Below, one piece after another: positions 1 through 11,093 of a stretch of DNA of 64,000 nucleotides. The stretch is taken from contig OZ020589.1 of the NCBI GenBank assembly GCA_963971535.1, forward strand, positions 50,691,544-50,755,543, in the 5' to 3' direction. Both the position numbers and the translations under genes were made by a program. This DNA comes from Notolepis coatsorum. Its lineage: Eukaryota > Chordata > Actinopteri > Aulopiformes > Paralepididae. Positions within the stretch are counted from its first letter, which is position 1. Each line of letters opens with the position of its first letter. A model generated the notes under the pieces. It had not been told where the DNA came from. It saw nothing but the letters and a program-made list of their open reading frames with translations, and searched no databases.

Positions 1-80
1 GTATCGCAAATGGTATCGAATATTGATACTTTTCAAGGTATCGTATCGAAGTTAGAAATTCCAGTATCGTGACAACACTA
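1..80. mobile_element. Terminus of a hAT-type element, other end outside the window
   Basis: Iterated GTATCG words end in an inverted-repeat-like terminus (complement reads TAGTGTTGTCACGATAC). Many fish hAT MITEs end with TAGTGTTGTCACGATAC-like sequence. The matching end and the target duplication would lie left of the window, so this is a partial call. Confidence 0.5.
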
Positions 81-731
81 ATATGCAGCACTCAGGTATC
101 AGCCAATACCCATCCATCTCATGTGTTTGATACACAGCTTTGAAAGACTTTGTTTATACACACACACACCCTCATGGCTTTGATACACAAGACACATACA
201 CACAAACAAGTGTTATGGTCTAATCCAGGGCTATTCAACTAAATTGTTCAGGGGGCCACATTGTCAGAAACCCAAGGGGCCAGGGGCCGGACTGCCATGG
301 CGCCTCCCCGTGCTATGAATATATGTACACTTGACACAACACGCAACCACATTTTCACAACTTTTATTTAACTACATTGCAAAAGTAGTATACTTTTCAA
401 AAAAAGTGCTTCATTTATGTGCCACATCTGCAACATCTCCTGCAGAAAGTGCTTCATTTATGACTGTGCAACAACTGCAACATCTCCTCTTCAACATTTC
501 AATATAAAAATAAAATAAAAAACAAACAAGTGCATGATGTGCATCTGAACATTCTAACATCAACACTTGAACAAAAAAACACATTTATAGTGCAGCTGAG
601 CTTATGAAAAAGTGCTTCATGTCTGTGCAACAACAGCAAATCACAGCATCTTATTAGCACTTATTGTCCACTCTTAACTCTTAAACATCAGGGGGGTGGG
701 GGGCAGACAGGCCTAGCCTACATACACACAT

Positions 732-1330
732 CTAATGAGAGCGATTGCACTTCTTTGACTGGGCAATGGCAGAGAAAGAGGGTTCATAGGAAGTGAGGGC
801 TACCCGCAAACAGTGATGCAAATGCTCATTTGTCAAGGAGGCACGTTGCTTGTTTTAATGGCATTCATGTGAGAGAAACTGGATTCACAGGTGTATGTTG
901 AGCCAAACATTGTTAGCACAGATATTGCCAGCGTTTTTATTTTGGGGAATGTCTTGACATGAATACACTTTATCCAAAATGTTGTGGTGGATTCATTCTC
1001 AAGTGCCTGCTTCAGAGCAGATGATGCATGTCAATTATTTCAAGTTGCAGGAGACCTTCATCAATGTGAAGTGATGCAAGGAACTCTTGTCCTTTTGTGG
1101 AAATAGCGAGTTGCAGGAGACCTTCATCAATGTGAAGTGATGCAAGGAACTCTTGTCCTTTTGTGGAAATAGCAGCTACATTGGCAAATGGGTTGCTCAC
1201 AAAATGCATCAATTCTCTCTCTGGACATGTCAAATTCATCAAATCGACTTGCAAAGTTTTCCCTCAATTTATCAATGAAATCTGTCATTAATTGAGTGAC
1301 TTTTGGCTCAATTGTTTTCATGTTGACATG
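732..1330 (-). pseudogene. hAT transposase C-terminal fragment (GTF2IRD2/SCAND3-like)
   Basis: Read on the minus strand, three frames give a recognisable hAT dimerisation region: KVTQLMTDFIDKLRENFASR near 1230-1310, then SNPFANVAA, then FPKIKTLAISVLTMFGSTYT followed by CESSFSHMN near 880-970, ending at a TAG at 732-734. The block FGSTYxCExxFSxMN is the hallmark C-terminal hAT motif of the GTF2IRD2/SCAND3/ZBED-like proteins (family knowledge). At least two frameshifts break it: one near 1215-1235, and a one-base loss just after the CESSFSHMN block near 865. A 66-bp in-frame duplication sits inside. It is a dead transposase, not a host gene. Confidence 0.75.
1043..1173 (-). repeat. 66-bp tandem duplication inside the hAT transposase remnant
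   Basis: Two almost identical 66-bp copies lie head to tail. They translate on the minus strand as two successive copies of a 22-residue segment beginning ISTKGQEFLASLHIDEG. The length is a multiple of three, so the duplication itself does not shift the frame. Confidence 0.85.
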
Positions 1331-1420
1331 AAAAAAAAAGTAAAAAAAAAAAGTAAAAAAATATATAATTTTTTTTATCATCATGTAATCTTTGGCGGGC
1401 CGGTCAGAATCATCCCGGAC

Positions 1421-2112
1421 AGATGAGAGAGAGAGAGACAGATGAGACGGAGTGGGGTTGACAGAGGGAGGAGGTAGACAGAGGAAAGGAGAGGCAATTT
1501 GCAATGTATCACCTAGAGCAGAAACAGTCAGCTCTGGGACTTCAGTAGGGGAGGATCTGGGCTCTTTATACATTCAAGAAAACCTTTTATTTGATGATGT
1601 CGCAGGGATTGTCCCAGTGTATACAGTAGGTGGCCCAACAGAAGGATCATTCTGAATTACTGAAATTAAAATGTTTAATTTTCTTGATAGATGATCTCAC
1701 AGTCATCACACGTATGAAGGAACAAGCTCAAACGGTGCCTTTCCTCAACTGAGGACCTTTCCTCAACTCAGGAGTCAGGACCTTTCCTCAACGCAGGACC
1801 TTTCCTCAACTCAGGAGTCAGGACCTTTCCTCAACTCAGGGCCTTTCCTCGTTCACATTCTTTCCTCATTCAGGACCTTGTTCACATTCTTTCCTCGCTC
1901 AGGCCATTAATGCACTGGTGTTAGGCTAAATAAAACGATAAATTATCATTTAGGCCATGCTATTGGGGTAAATGTGATGATAACATACCATGATATGGAT
2001 TTCAGGTCATACTGCAGAGCCCCAGCACCACCTAAGCCTCTCTTTAAGTAATTGAAAACCCTGGTTGTTAAGCCTCTTCCTCCTGAGTTGAGGTAAAGTG
2101 GGTCTGGGTTAA
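1421..2112. other. No gene recognised; contains a short tandem repeat
   Basis: AG-rich sequence, then an 18-27-bp tandem repeat built on CAGGACCTTTCCTCAAC between about 1735 and 1895. I see no coding sequence or RNA gene. Confidence 0.5.
1735..1895. repeat. Minisatellite built on CAGGACCTTTCCTCAAC
   Basis: Imperfect copies of a short unit containing GGACCTTTCCTCAAC repeat at least five times with varying spacers (CTCAGGAGT, GCAG), decaying at the right into TTCACATTCTTTCCTC. Confidence 0.75.
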
Positions 2113-3063
2113 CACTATGATCGCCGGGAACGAGTTTTCACGTCATTCCGAGCCATGCTCATTCTGCCGAAGACGCCGTAACTCGTCTTTGATGTCAATA
2201 TTTCAAAAATCTGTCATCGAAATCATATTTCCTTTCCGGAGCCCTGAGACACACTGCTGATCTCCTCTCAACTCTCTAGCGGTTCAAGAGCGCCATCTGG
2301 TGGCCAATCGGCAGATCGCCAACAGGATATTAACCTTTGAACCGGTAGTACTCATCCAAATGTGGTCCGGCCACTCGCTATAGCTCCCGCGACTCCATCT
2401 TGAAACACTGGATAATAGATCGCTCGCCCTAACTCAATAAACAACGTTATTTGGACGTATATACAATTATACAACCTGGAAATGGATCGGGCATTTCTAC
2501 ATCCCATAATAGAAAAAAATCTGTTCCACGCTCATCTGCCAGCGGCGCGAGGAAGCCACGGTAAGATTCAGCGTTATTATCTAACATATTCTATACTTAC
2601 TGATCTGATGAACATATGACCCACTCTGGATGAATCATCTAACGCTGCCCACGGAATTATAAACGATCCCCCGCCCATCCGGTCATCATCAGATGATGCG
2701 TAGAAACGTCTAGAACCACGTCTAGTTGAAACTTTTTATCTCGCACAGATTCCTACCAAACTGTATTTGATCATCAATATAATGCATTTAGGGCTATAAA
2801 TCACGTTCTGAAGAAAGCTGCAGAAAACGATAAAAACATACTTATACTTTAGACCATATTTTAGTATGAATATGTGAATGAAAAAGTTTAACGTTGCTAC
2901 ACCCTGAACAATACATATAGGACATTGAATGGGCCATAATAATGGCAATGTAGCAATAGAATTTAAAAAGTTATAGCCCTGCAAAGAAGGGGAACTTCTC
3001 CATAGACAAATAGAGCTGGCGAGGGATGGTAAATTATGAATTTAACCCATGGCGATTAAAGTG
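2113..3063. mobile_element. piggyBac-like element flanked by TTAA
   Basis: The 951-bp segment is bounded by TTAA on both sides (2109-2112 and 3064-3067). Its ends are imperfect inverted repeats: left CACTATGATCGCCGGG, right complement CACTTTAATCGCCATGGG. TTAA target duplication is typical of piggyBac (also Kolobok) elements. No long transposase frame remains, but an ATG at 2482 opens a 26-codon exon-like stretch ending at a GTAAG donor (2561). It is therefore probably a non-autonomous derivative that kept the first exon. Confidence 0.75.
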
Positions 3064-3691
3064 TTAACATTCAAATTATGTTTTTGTTTTTGTTTTGGTT
3101 AAGCTCCATTTGTGTCCGGATGCAACGCTGTAAGTCATTTCCTTTTGTTGGCCTGCTGTGCAGTCAGTTAGTGTTGCTCTGAGTGAAGTGACCCCCTGCT
3201 GTGACAACGCGGCTCTACTGACTAGGCCTCCCTGCGAGCCACACATTAAATATGCAAAAGCTGACTGAATAGACACAAATGCACACTCCAATGTGTTCAA
3301 GGTGTTGCGTGTTTACTGTATATTCACTCACATGCAGGCATTTGCATGTGAGAGAGAGAGTGCGAGCGAGAGAGAAGGGAGGGGGGAGGGGCGCAGGTGC
3401 TATCTCTGCTGATAACTACATGATGAAACTCTTAGACTTTGACCACCAACATTATGGAACAGAAGCCTGAACAGTAAAATCACTTGTCCACAGAAGATCA
3501 TTCTATTCTCAATGCACTACATACAGGCCTATACAGCCAGCTGTGGAACATAATATCCAGCTATAATATAGAACATTTAAATCAGATCTGCCATCAAGCA
3601 TCTAGAAACTTTCAGCTTTTTAACATAGCCTTGGTTTAGGCTAATGACTATAAATCATTAAAGCCTATAGATGACGACAACAAAAATAGCT

Positions 3692-3700
<9 letters not shown>
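3064..3700. other. No feature recognised
   Basis: Low-complexity GA-rich tract near 3350-3390; otherwise nothing that I can assign. Confidence 0.4.

Positions 3701-3760
<60 letters not shown>
3701..3760. repeat. (TA)n microsatellite
   Basis: About 30 uninterrupted TA dinucleotides. Confidence 0.97.
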
Positions 3761-3764
<4 letters not shown>

Positions 3765-4347
3765 GCACCCTGAATATTCAACTATTATTCAGAAGTGCTG
3801 ACTTGGCCTTTTATCTCCCCTTTGTGCACAAAGACATGTTAACCAGTTTCCCTTGATATTCTCCTGAACAAAGACGCAAGTTTCTCCTTCTCTCACCAGC
3901 TGGAATATGGATTATAAACACTAACTGAATCATATTCAATTCACCCAGTTCTTCCTGTGGGGCTAGTTGGCGGTGCCAGCAGGGGGCGGCGGTGGCAGGC
4001 GGAGCACAGGAGGGAGGCGTCGAGGAGAAGCAAGCCACCTGAACGGAAGTGGAGAGAACCAGCCTCTTCGGCGTTGAACGTGAACCTGGGAAGACGTGTC
4101 GTTGAGGAGCCCCGTCGTGAAGCACACGGGTGACTGTAATTGGACTCAAGTATATTTCGGGTTATGATAGAAATATAAGCGTTAGTAGCGTGTTGAACAT
4201 CCTAACGGAACAACCCTAGTGATACAGCAAGTTATCCTAGAAGCAAGCGGTATATTAAAGTGGCTAATGCTAACGTTATCCCCTCCAGCGAGGTGCCCCC
4301 GGCAAGCGTTGCCTGAAGAGAGCTGGTGGTTAGAGGCATTGTGCGCT
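3761..4347. other. Unassigned sequence left of a hAT insertion
   Basis: No clear coding sequence. Removing the hAT element at 4348-6238 makes this stretch continuous with 6247 onward, so it may belong to the same older unit as the GC-rich sequence at 6247-6588. Confidence 0.35.
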
Positions 4348-4970
4348 CAGGGAGCGAAATTTACTTTTTGACTCACCGGCCAGTGGCGGGTAGATGGGAA
4401 GAGTCTACCCGCCAAGCATATTTCTTACCTGCCAACATTTTTTTGATTAAAAAAAAATATATATATATAATTATTTTATATAAAAAATGTTTTTAAATAA
4501 AATATATATTATATAATCATACTTGTAGTTGTATTATCTGCGAGACATCGCCACCACGCAATAAGTCAAAATGCTTGCTATCTGCAAACAGCTCCACTGT
4601 CTGTGTGTATACTTGAGTAGCCTCCAGCTCCAGCAAGGATTCTCCGGCCCTGCAGCTAGACCCTATATTCAGCTAGACCCTACATTCAGCATGCAAGGAT
4701 TCTCCGGCGATGCAGCTGGACCCAATTTTAACGTTACGGTTATTTTGTCAAATCACATTCAACATGCCCTCAGCTAGAATACGCATTCAATCAATGTTAT
4801 AAGACATTGATATCAGGAGCTATCTGTAGCTACTGCTAGCCCGGTAGATAACGTTAAGACAATTTAGGTTACTGGGACAGATCGATCTAAGTGAGCTAGC
4901 TAACGCGAGCTAGCTAACGAGGGAACTGAGGTATTATGCAGCTCATGGAGGTCCGATCTAGACTAGAGCA

Positions 4971-5120
4971 GACTGCTACCATTCTGAGAGCTTAACGTTA
5001 GCACTAGAGCTGCGGGCGAGCTGCTACCATTCTGCGAGCTTAACGTTAGCACTAGATGCTGCAGGCGAGCTGCTACCATTCTGAGAGCTTAACGTTAGCA
5101 GTGGCACTAGAGCTGCGGGC
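4971..5120. repeat. About 50-bp tandem repeat, three copies
   Basis: Three head-to-tail units each contain CTGCTACCATTCTG, GAGCTTAACGTTAGC and ACTAGA, with small insertions in the third. The array is internal to the hAT element. Confidence 0.85.
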
Positions 5121-5382
5121 CGCTCTGTGTTGATACGAGCAGAAGCCAATAGTATCCCGCTGCAGGGCTGGGCGGATATGACTCGTTGCCACGTTTTTTT
5201 TAAAAATAAGAATATCATACGAACCGAATGCTGCTAACTGCCGGAGCCATCGATATTATGACTCTAGCTGCGCTTGGGCCGGAAATGAGACCCGCAGAGA
5301 TTTTCAAAATAAGAGTATCATTATGAACTACACGTCCACACGCCACACGGCGGGCAGGGCTCTCAGTGGCAAGCGCCAAAGG

Positions 5383-6181
5383 TAGGCCTGCCGCGATAAG
5401 CAATAAATCGATTAATTGCCGCGATAATTAAAATTAATGCAATGATTTTGACGGGCGCGATTAATTGCTATTTGCGCGTTTGTTTTAATGAGGCGGAACC
5501 AGTGCCCCTTGTCAGTCACTGTCCGTGTTGGGAGGCGGGCCGCTGGCTTTACTACAGAGCAGAGAGCACAGCACAGGAGCTCCGTGGGGCAACACCACAT
5601 AGCTTAACTACATTTCTCAATAGTGTTGCTCCTTTTAACCAAGTAGCGTTATTTGTAGTGTAACGTTAGCGTTTTAACGTTAGTAGCTAACGTTAAAACT
5701 AACTTAAAGTTAGTTGTTCACCAACAATCTCAATATTTGTTTTATTATCATTAGCTCATGTCGATCTACTAGTAGCATCAGCAAGCTAACATTAGCTGGC
5801 CCCAGTCCACTAGCAGCATGTCGATCTACCAGCAGCATCAGCAAGCTAACGTTAGCTGGCCCCAGCCCATTAGCAGCATGTCGAAGTAGTAGTAGCATCA
5901 GCAAGCTAACGTTAGCTGGCCCCAGTCCACCAGCAGCATGTCGATCTACCAGCAGCATCAGCAAGCTAGGATAATCACAACAATACTTCCGGTCCGGTCG
6001 GTGGGCTTCAAAATAAAAGTCTAAAACACCGGAAAAGACGGAGCGGTGGGCTTCAAAATAAAAGTTTTGGGAAATAAATTTCTCAAAAAAAATTATCTAA
6101 CCGGTCGCAATAATATCGCTTATCGCGATATTTTCGGGGGCAATTAATCGCCCAGCAAAATTTGTTATCGTGGCAGGCCTA
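5383..6181. mobile_element. Nested hAT element with perfect 8-bp TSD GCCAAAGG
   Basis: Termini TAGGCCTGCCGCGATAA and the complement of the right end, TAGGCCTGCCACGATAAC, are inverted repeats. The flanks are the exact duplication GCCAAAGG (5375-5382 and 6182-6189). Length 799 bp; it inserted into the hAT element at 4348-6238 and is therefore younger. The interior holds a 60-bp minisatellite and no transposase. Confidence 0.93.
5758..5968. repeat. 60-bp minisatellite, about 3.5 copies
   Basis: The unit starts AGCATGTCGATCTACCAGCA and contains GCAAGCTAACGTTAGCTGGC; period exactly 60 bp. Because 60 is divisible by three and the unit lacks stops in some frames, it opens spurious reading frames on both strands. 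Confidence 0.9.
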
Positions 6182-6246
6182 GCCAAAGGTAAAAACTGAG
6201 CGCCCCTGGCGGGCGGCGGGCTTTAATTTCGCCCCCTGTGTGCGCT

Positions 6247-6588
6247 GCTGCATGTTCGATTAGCAGGAGGGCCTTCTCAGACCCACAGAGTAGCTTCAGT
6301 TAAGGTAGCCATCAGATTATCACGCGCGCCAACACAGCTCGTCGACCAGCAGCTCGTCAGCACCGGCAGTCAGCAGCCTAGCACGGGAGTTCGTCTCGTC
6401 GGAGCAGAGGACGCCGCCTCTCCAGCAGAGGTCGCCACCACCCAGCACGCGCCTCCAGCCCGCTACTGCCCCCCTGCCTACCACAGCTTGCTAGCTCCTG
6501 GGACGAGAGCGTTCGACGCCATCTTACCACCCGGACGAGTGGTGGTGAGGGCGAGGCCGCCATCTTGGCTAAGTACCCCAGGCGGTCA
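6247..6588. other. GC-rich unassigned sequence upstream of L2 copy A
   Basis: Rich in CAGCAG/CACC words and GCCGCCATCTTGG. It could be 5' UTR of the LINE that follows (joined by an internal deletion) or unrelated flank. I cannot decide from the sequence. Confidence 0.3.
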
Positions 6589-7831
6589 GGGTGGGGGGTC
6601 AGACCTCCAACACCATCACCCTGAGCATCGGGTCCCCCCAGGGCTGTGTTCTAAGCCCCCTGCTGTACTCACTCTACACACACGATTGTGTGGCCAAGTT
6701 CAGCTCCAACTCCATAGTGAAGTTCGCCGACGACACGGTGGTGGTGGGGCTGATCTCGGACAACGACGAGAAGGCCTACCGAGAGGAGGTTGAGGTACTG
6801 GAACGTTGGTGCCAGGACAACAGCCTGCTCCTGAACATTGGTAAAACCAAGGAGCTGATCGTGGATTATAGGAGAGGACAGCAGGAGACACACACACCAC
6901 TGATGATTAACGGGGCTACCGTGGACAGGGTGAGCAGCTTCAAGTACCTGGGGGTCCACATCTCAGAGGATCTGACATGGTCAACACACATAGACACAGT
7001 AGTAAAGAAAGCGAAGCAGCGCCTCTACCACCTGAGACAGTTAAGGAAGTTCAGAGTATCGGGGAAGATACTCCAGTCCTTCTACTCAGGAGCTGTAGAG
7101 AGCATCTTGACCGGAAACATCACTGCCTGGTATGGGAACAGCACGGCACAGGACAAGAAGGCCCTACAGAGAGGTGCGCTCAGCCGAGCGTACCACGAGT
7201 ATTGCGCTACCTCCCCTGCAGGCTCTATACAACAAGAGGTGCAAGTCCAGAGCCTGCAGGATAATGAAAGACCGCCACCACCCCAATAACAGCCTGTTCC
7301 AGCTGCTGAGGTCAGGCAGACGCCTGCGAACCCCAGCTACTAGGACGGAGAGGCTTAGGCTAAGCTTCTTCCCCCAGGCCATCAGAGCCTTGAACAATGA
7401 ACATTGAGAGACACAGAAACTGAACTATCCACACACGAGCACACACAAGCACATACACGACACGCACGCTGAGCACGCTCACACACTAGCAGCCACTTTA
7501 ACACTCATGCCGCACATACGCACACTTATGGCCAGAGGAAAGGCCACTTTAAATTAGTATAACATCAGGAACAGTGTATTGCACTACTAAAGCTACCTAG
7601 CATGTCCTATATGCTCTGTAAATACTATGTACAGATACCGAGATGGCACACCATGTACCTGTTTATTGCACTGTTGTTTTTTACTGGATTCTATTAATAT
7701 GTTGTACCACTGTATTTTATTGGATTCTATTATATGTTGTACCACTGTATTGCACATCGTCGCGGGCAAGACCAGCCGCATTTCATTGTATACCTGTATG
7801 CCGTGACAATTAAAACTCTTGACTTGACTTG
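6589..7831 (+). mobile_element. L2-clade LINE, 5'-truncated (copy A)
   Basis: The copy begins within the reverse transcriptase just before the [13 protein letters not shown] motif and runs to a 3' tail of iterated CTTGA (CTCTTGACTTGACTTGAC, ending near 7831). It is the 3' third of a jockey-superfamily LINE; I favour the L2 clade from the tail and the RT wording. It is clearly diverged from copies B-E in this window and represents another subfamily. Confidence 0.85.
6591..7407 (+). pseudogene. Reverse transcriptase C-terminal part of L2 copy A
   Basis: The frame from 6591 carries the catalytic block [12 protein letters not shown] (about residue 44), then KTKELIVDYR and [15 protein letters not shown], the usual order in L2-type ORF2. 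Past about 7170 that frame runs out to a stop at 7289, while the family C-terminus (LYNKRCKSRACRIMKD, then LRLSFFPQAIRALN) continues in another frame to 7407. A single frameshift therefore lies near 7165-7200. The endonuclease and the first RT motifs are absent because the copy is 5'-truncated. Incapable of encoding an active protein. Confidence 0.85.
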
Positions 7832-8016
7832 ACTACATTGGCACTTCGGTGACCAAGATCATATCGTACATTACACAGTGTGTCGCGGCCTACGGAGTAC
7901 GGGCGAAGATAATGGTTGCTAACCACAGTGCATAGGGGTACCGCACAAACATTTCATGCCGGCATTCTGATAGTGGCTTTGGTAAATCAGATCACACGTC
8001 CATCTTTCTTTCACCA

Positions 8017-8871
8017 ATGTACAAACAGAGAATCAAAAGTACTCCTGTAGTCTCGCGAGAGGTGCAGAAATGGGATTTGACGTCGGGGGAGACGCTCCGG
8101 TCTGCGTTTGACTGCACAGACTGGAATGTGTTCCGCGACACAGATAACATTAATGTCTACACGGAGACAGTGCTGGACTATGTTTGTACTTTGGTGGAAG
8201 AAACAATCCCCACTACCAAAATGAGAGTTTACCCAAATCAAAAACCCTGGGTAGACAAATCCGTCCGTGAAGCTCTGAGAGAGCGCACCAAAGCATACAA
8301 CGACGGCCTAGTGGCAGGCAACATGAATGACCACAAGGTGGCGCGATACAACGTAAGGAGGACAGTGTCAGAGGCCAAACGGCGCTACAGGGATAAAATT
8401 GAACTCCAGTTTGAACAAGCTGACTCTAGAGCTATGTGGCAAGGGCTCAAAACGATGACAGACTACAAAGGCGCCTCCCTCAAACTGAACAGTGACATCT
8501 CCTTAGCAAATGACCTCAATACCTTCTATGCGAGGTTTGATGCTGGTAATAACAACACCAGCTCACAAGCCACGGCAATGGGGGGGGGGGGGGGGGGGGT
8601 CGGCTGCTGATGGAGGCGCAGTGTTCAGGGTAACAGAGCATGAGGTGAGGCGGACCTTTAAAAAAGTGAATATCAGGAAGGCAGCAGGTCCGGACGGCAT
8701 CCCCGGCCGCGTCCTAAAAGTCTGTGCCGACCAACTGGCCCCAGTATTCACTGACATATTTAACCTGTCCTTAGAACAGGCTGTCATCCCCACCTGCCTG
8801 AAGAAGTCCACTATTATCCCTGTACCCAAAAAATCCAAGCCTGCTTGCCTCAACGACTACCGCCCTGTAGC
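8017..8871 (+). pseudogene. L2 copy B: ORF2 linker and start of reverse transcriptase
   Basis: Residues such as VSREVQKWDLTSGE and NQKPWVDKSVREAL match the linker between endonuclease and RT of L2-type ORF2. The frame is lost at a 20-base G run (8580-8599). The RT frame resumes with [14 protein letters not shown] and [19 protein letters not shown] and continues to NDYRPVA, where the hAT element interrupts it. Compared with the RT phase the G run is one base too long. The TSD of the hAT element provides the junction. Confidence 0.88.
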
Positions 8872-9952
8872 TAGGGCTGGGCGATATGACGATATTATAT
8901 AAATATCGGGTACAGTTCATTAACGATGCACTTTTTAAACGTATCGTGGATATCGTGATGTTTTGCCCAAGAGGCTTGTGTTGCGTCAATCTGGTCCACA
9001 CGTTGACACTTTTGAACAGCGCCGCCCCACACACACACTACTGCATCAAAAGTTACTACTTATGATAACAAAGGCATTAGTTTTGTGGCATTGACGTTAT
9101 ATAGTTACACTTTCAATAACATCAGCGTATTTACATAGCAACGACCGAGGTCGACCTAGATATAGCAAGCATTAGCCGTTCATATCTCAGCCCGTGCTGA
9201 CTCCGTTGTGCCCATTCTGCGGTCTGTTAATAACGTTTTCAATCAGACAGATGTATGGAAAGGCTTTTATTATAACATCCGTTGCAGTAAAATCATTATG
9301 CCTCCAGTCGTTTAGTCATTCTGCAGAGCTCAAAGCTAAACGTCGGCCGCGGCGAGCTACCGCTGCCATTGTTGTTTTCATTGAGCTCTCCAATGGCGGA
9401 AGTAAAAAATTACGCTTGCCGAATGACGCTTGCCGATTGGTGCTAAGAACAGCAGGGCGGGTGCAAGCAATGTGACGTAATTGGCAGACGCGACTGTCAA
9501 TCAAAATGATTCTGTTTGCCGACTGAATGAATATAAACGTTATTAACAGATTGCAGCATAGGTACAATACAGTACAGCTCAATACAACAACAGTCAACAG
9601 TGGACTGGAGGATGCAGACCAGAGAAAGACTTTAGTCTTGTTTACATCAGGGTCCCCCATTTTCAATTCATCATATTTCATATCTAAATCATATAATATC
9701 TCATTGCTAAATATATGCAATATATAATCTAATAATCCAATAATCTAAATCTAATATATAATATAAAAATGCTAAATGCATGGGTATTTTATTTTGTCTT
9801 TAATGTTAGCTTGCAAACTCAAATACTGTCTTGGTAAGCCTCATAATGAATTGTTTGGGGAAAAAAAGAAAAACATCGTGATGCGTATCGTGTATCGCCG
9901 AAAGGTCAGAAAATATCGTGATATCATATTTAGGCCATATCGCCCAGCCCTA
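8872..9952. mobile_element. hAT element inside L2 copy B, perfect 8-bp TSD CCTGTAGC
   Basis: Termini TAGGGCTGGGCGATAT and the complement of the right end (TAGGGCTGGGCGATATGG) are inverted repeats. The duplication CCTGTAGC is exact (8864-8871, 9953-9960). Length 1081 bp. Copy D of the same LINE keeps the empty site (near 45864-45871), confirming both borders. No transposase is readable inside. Confidence 0.96.
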
Positions 9953-9960
9953 CCTGTAGC

Positions 9961-11093
9961 TCTCACCTCCATAGCCATGAAGTGCTTTGAGAAGCTAGTA
10001 AAGGGCTACATCTGCTCCTCCCTCCCCATCAACATGGACCCCCTGCAATTTGCATACCGCCCCAACAGGTCCACGGAGGACGCCATAGCCCATGTGCTGC
10101 ACACAGCAGCATCACACCTGGACAAGAGGCAGGGGAACTATGTGAGAATGCTATTCATCGACTACAGCTCGGCATTCAATACCATAGTCCCCTCCATACT
10201 CATAGCCAAGCTCAGGGACCTGGGCTTGAACTATGACCTCTGCCAGTGGGTCTTGGACTTCCTGACTGGCAGACCCCAGGTGGTGAGAGCAGGCAACTGC
10301 ACCTCCTCATCCATCACCCTCAACATAGGGGCCCCCCAGGGCTGTGTTCTGAGTCCCCTCCTCTACTCCCTGTACACACACGACTGTGTGGCTCAGCGGA
10401 GTAGCAATACAATCATCAAATTTGCTGACGACACAGTGGTGGTGGGCCTGATCTCTGCCAACGATGAGAGGGCCTACCTGGAAGAGGTCAAGGTCCTGGC
10501 GGGATGGTGCCAGGAAAACAGCCTCTCCCTGAACATCAGCAAAACAAAGGAGATGATTGTGGACTTCAGGAGGTCGGGGGTCAAGGACTACAGCCCCCTC
10601 AGCATCGACGGGGCACCGGTTGAGAGAGTCAACAGCTTTAAGTACCTCGGAGCCTACATATCCGAGGACTTGACATGGACCACACACATTGACAGTGTTG
10701 TGAAGAAGGCACGACAACGCCTCTACTTCCTCAGGCGCCTAAGTCAGTCAGAAGATCCTTAAGAACTTCTACTCATGTACAATAGAGAGCATCTTGACCG
10801 GCAACATCACCTCCTGGTTTGGGAATAGCACTGCACAAGACCGAAGCAGACTACAAAGAGTGACACGTTCAGCCAAACGCACAATTGGAGGGGGGCTCCC
10901 CACCCTCCAGAACATTTACAACAAGCGTTGCAAGGGCAAGGCTAAGAGAATCATTAAAGACTCCAGTCACCCGAACAACTGCCTCTTTGAACTGCTGCGG
11001 TCAGGCAAGCGATACCGGAGTCTCAAGGCGAGCACAGAAAGACTCAGAAGAAGCTTCTATCCCCAGGCCATCAGGCTGCTAAACGAACAATGA
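9961..11093 (+). pseudogene. L2 copy B: reverse transcriptase continuation
   Basis: Continues the RT begun before the hAT insertion: [66 protein letters not shown] and the catalytic [16 protein letters not shown]. After YFLRRL an 11-bp deletion relative to copy D shifts the frame, and the C-terminal portion ([15 protein letters not shown] to [11 protein letters not shown]) continues from 10794 to 11093 in a different frame. The catalytic aspartates are intact but the protein cannot be made whole. Confidence 0.9.

Larger units (their letters stand above)
227..1420 (-). mobile_element. Decayed hAT element with transposase remnant
   Basis: The left end CAGGGCTATTCAAC looks like a hAT terminal repeat, and the minus strand of the interior carries the C-terminal half of a hAT transposase (732-1330). 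I could not find the matching right terminus or a clean 8-bp target duplication, so the right border near 1420 is approximate. Confidence 0.55.
4348..6238. mobile_element. hAT element with perfect 8-bp TSD TGTGCGCT
   Basis: Termini CAGGGAGCGAAATTTACT (left) and the complement of the right end, CAGGGGGCGAAATTAAAG, are inverted repeats. They are flanked by the exact 8-bp duplication TGTGCGCT (4340-4347 and 6239-6246), diagnostic of hAT transposition. Length 1891 bp, of which 799 bp is a nested second hAT (5383-6181). No transposase frame is visible, so it is non-autonomous. The ends match the family of the element at 17997-19623. Confidence 0.92.

Noticed and set aside
4860-5120. Dense TAACGTTAGC/GCTAGCTAAC palindromes as regulatory sites
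   Set aside because: The word recurs in unrelated repeats across the window (5640-5970, 22430-22600), so it is probably a composition or repeat feature, not a binding-site cluster.
5710-5974. Open frames on both strands over the 60-bp repeat
   Set aside because: Period divisible by three without stops; no homology; inside a non-autonomous hAT.
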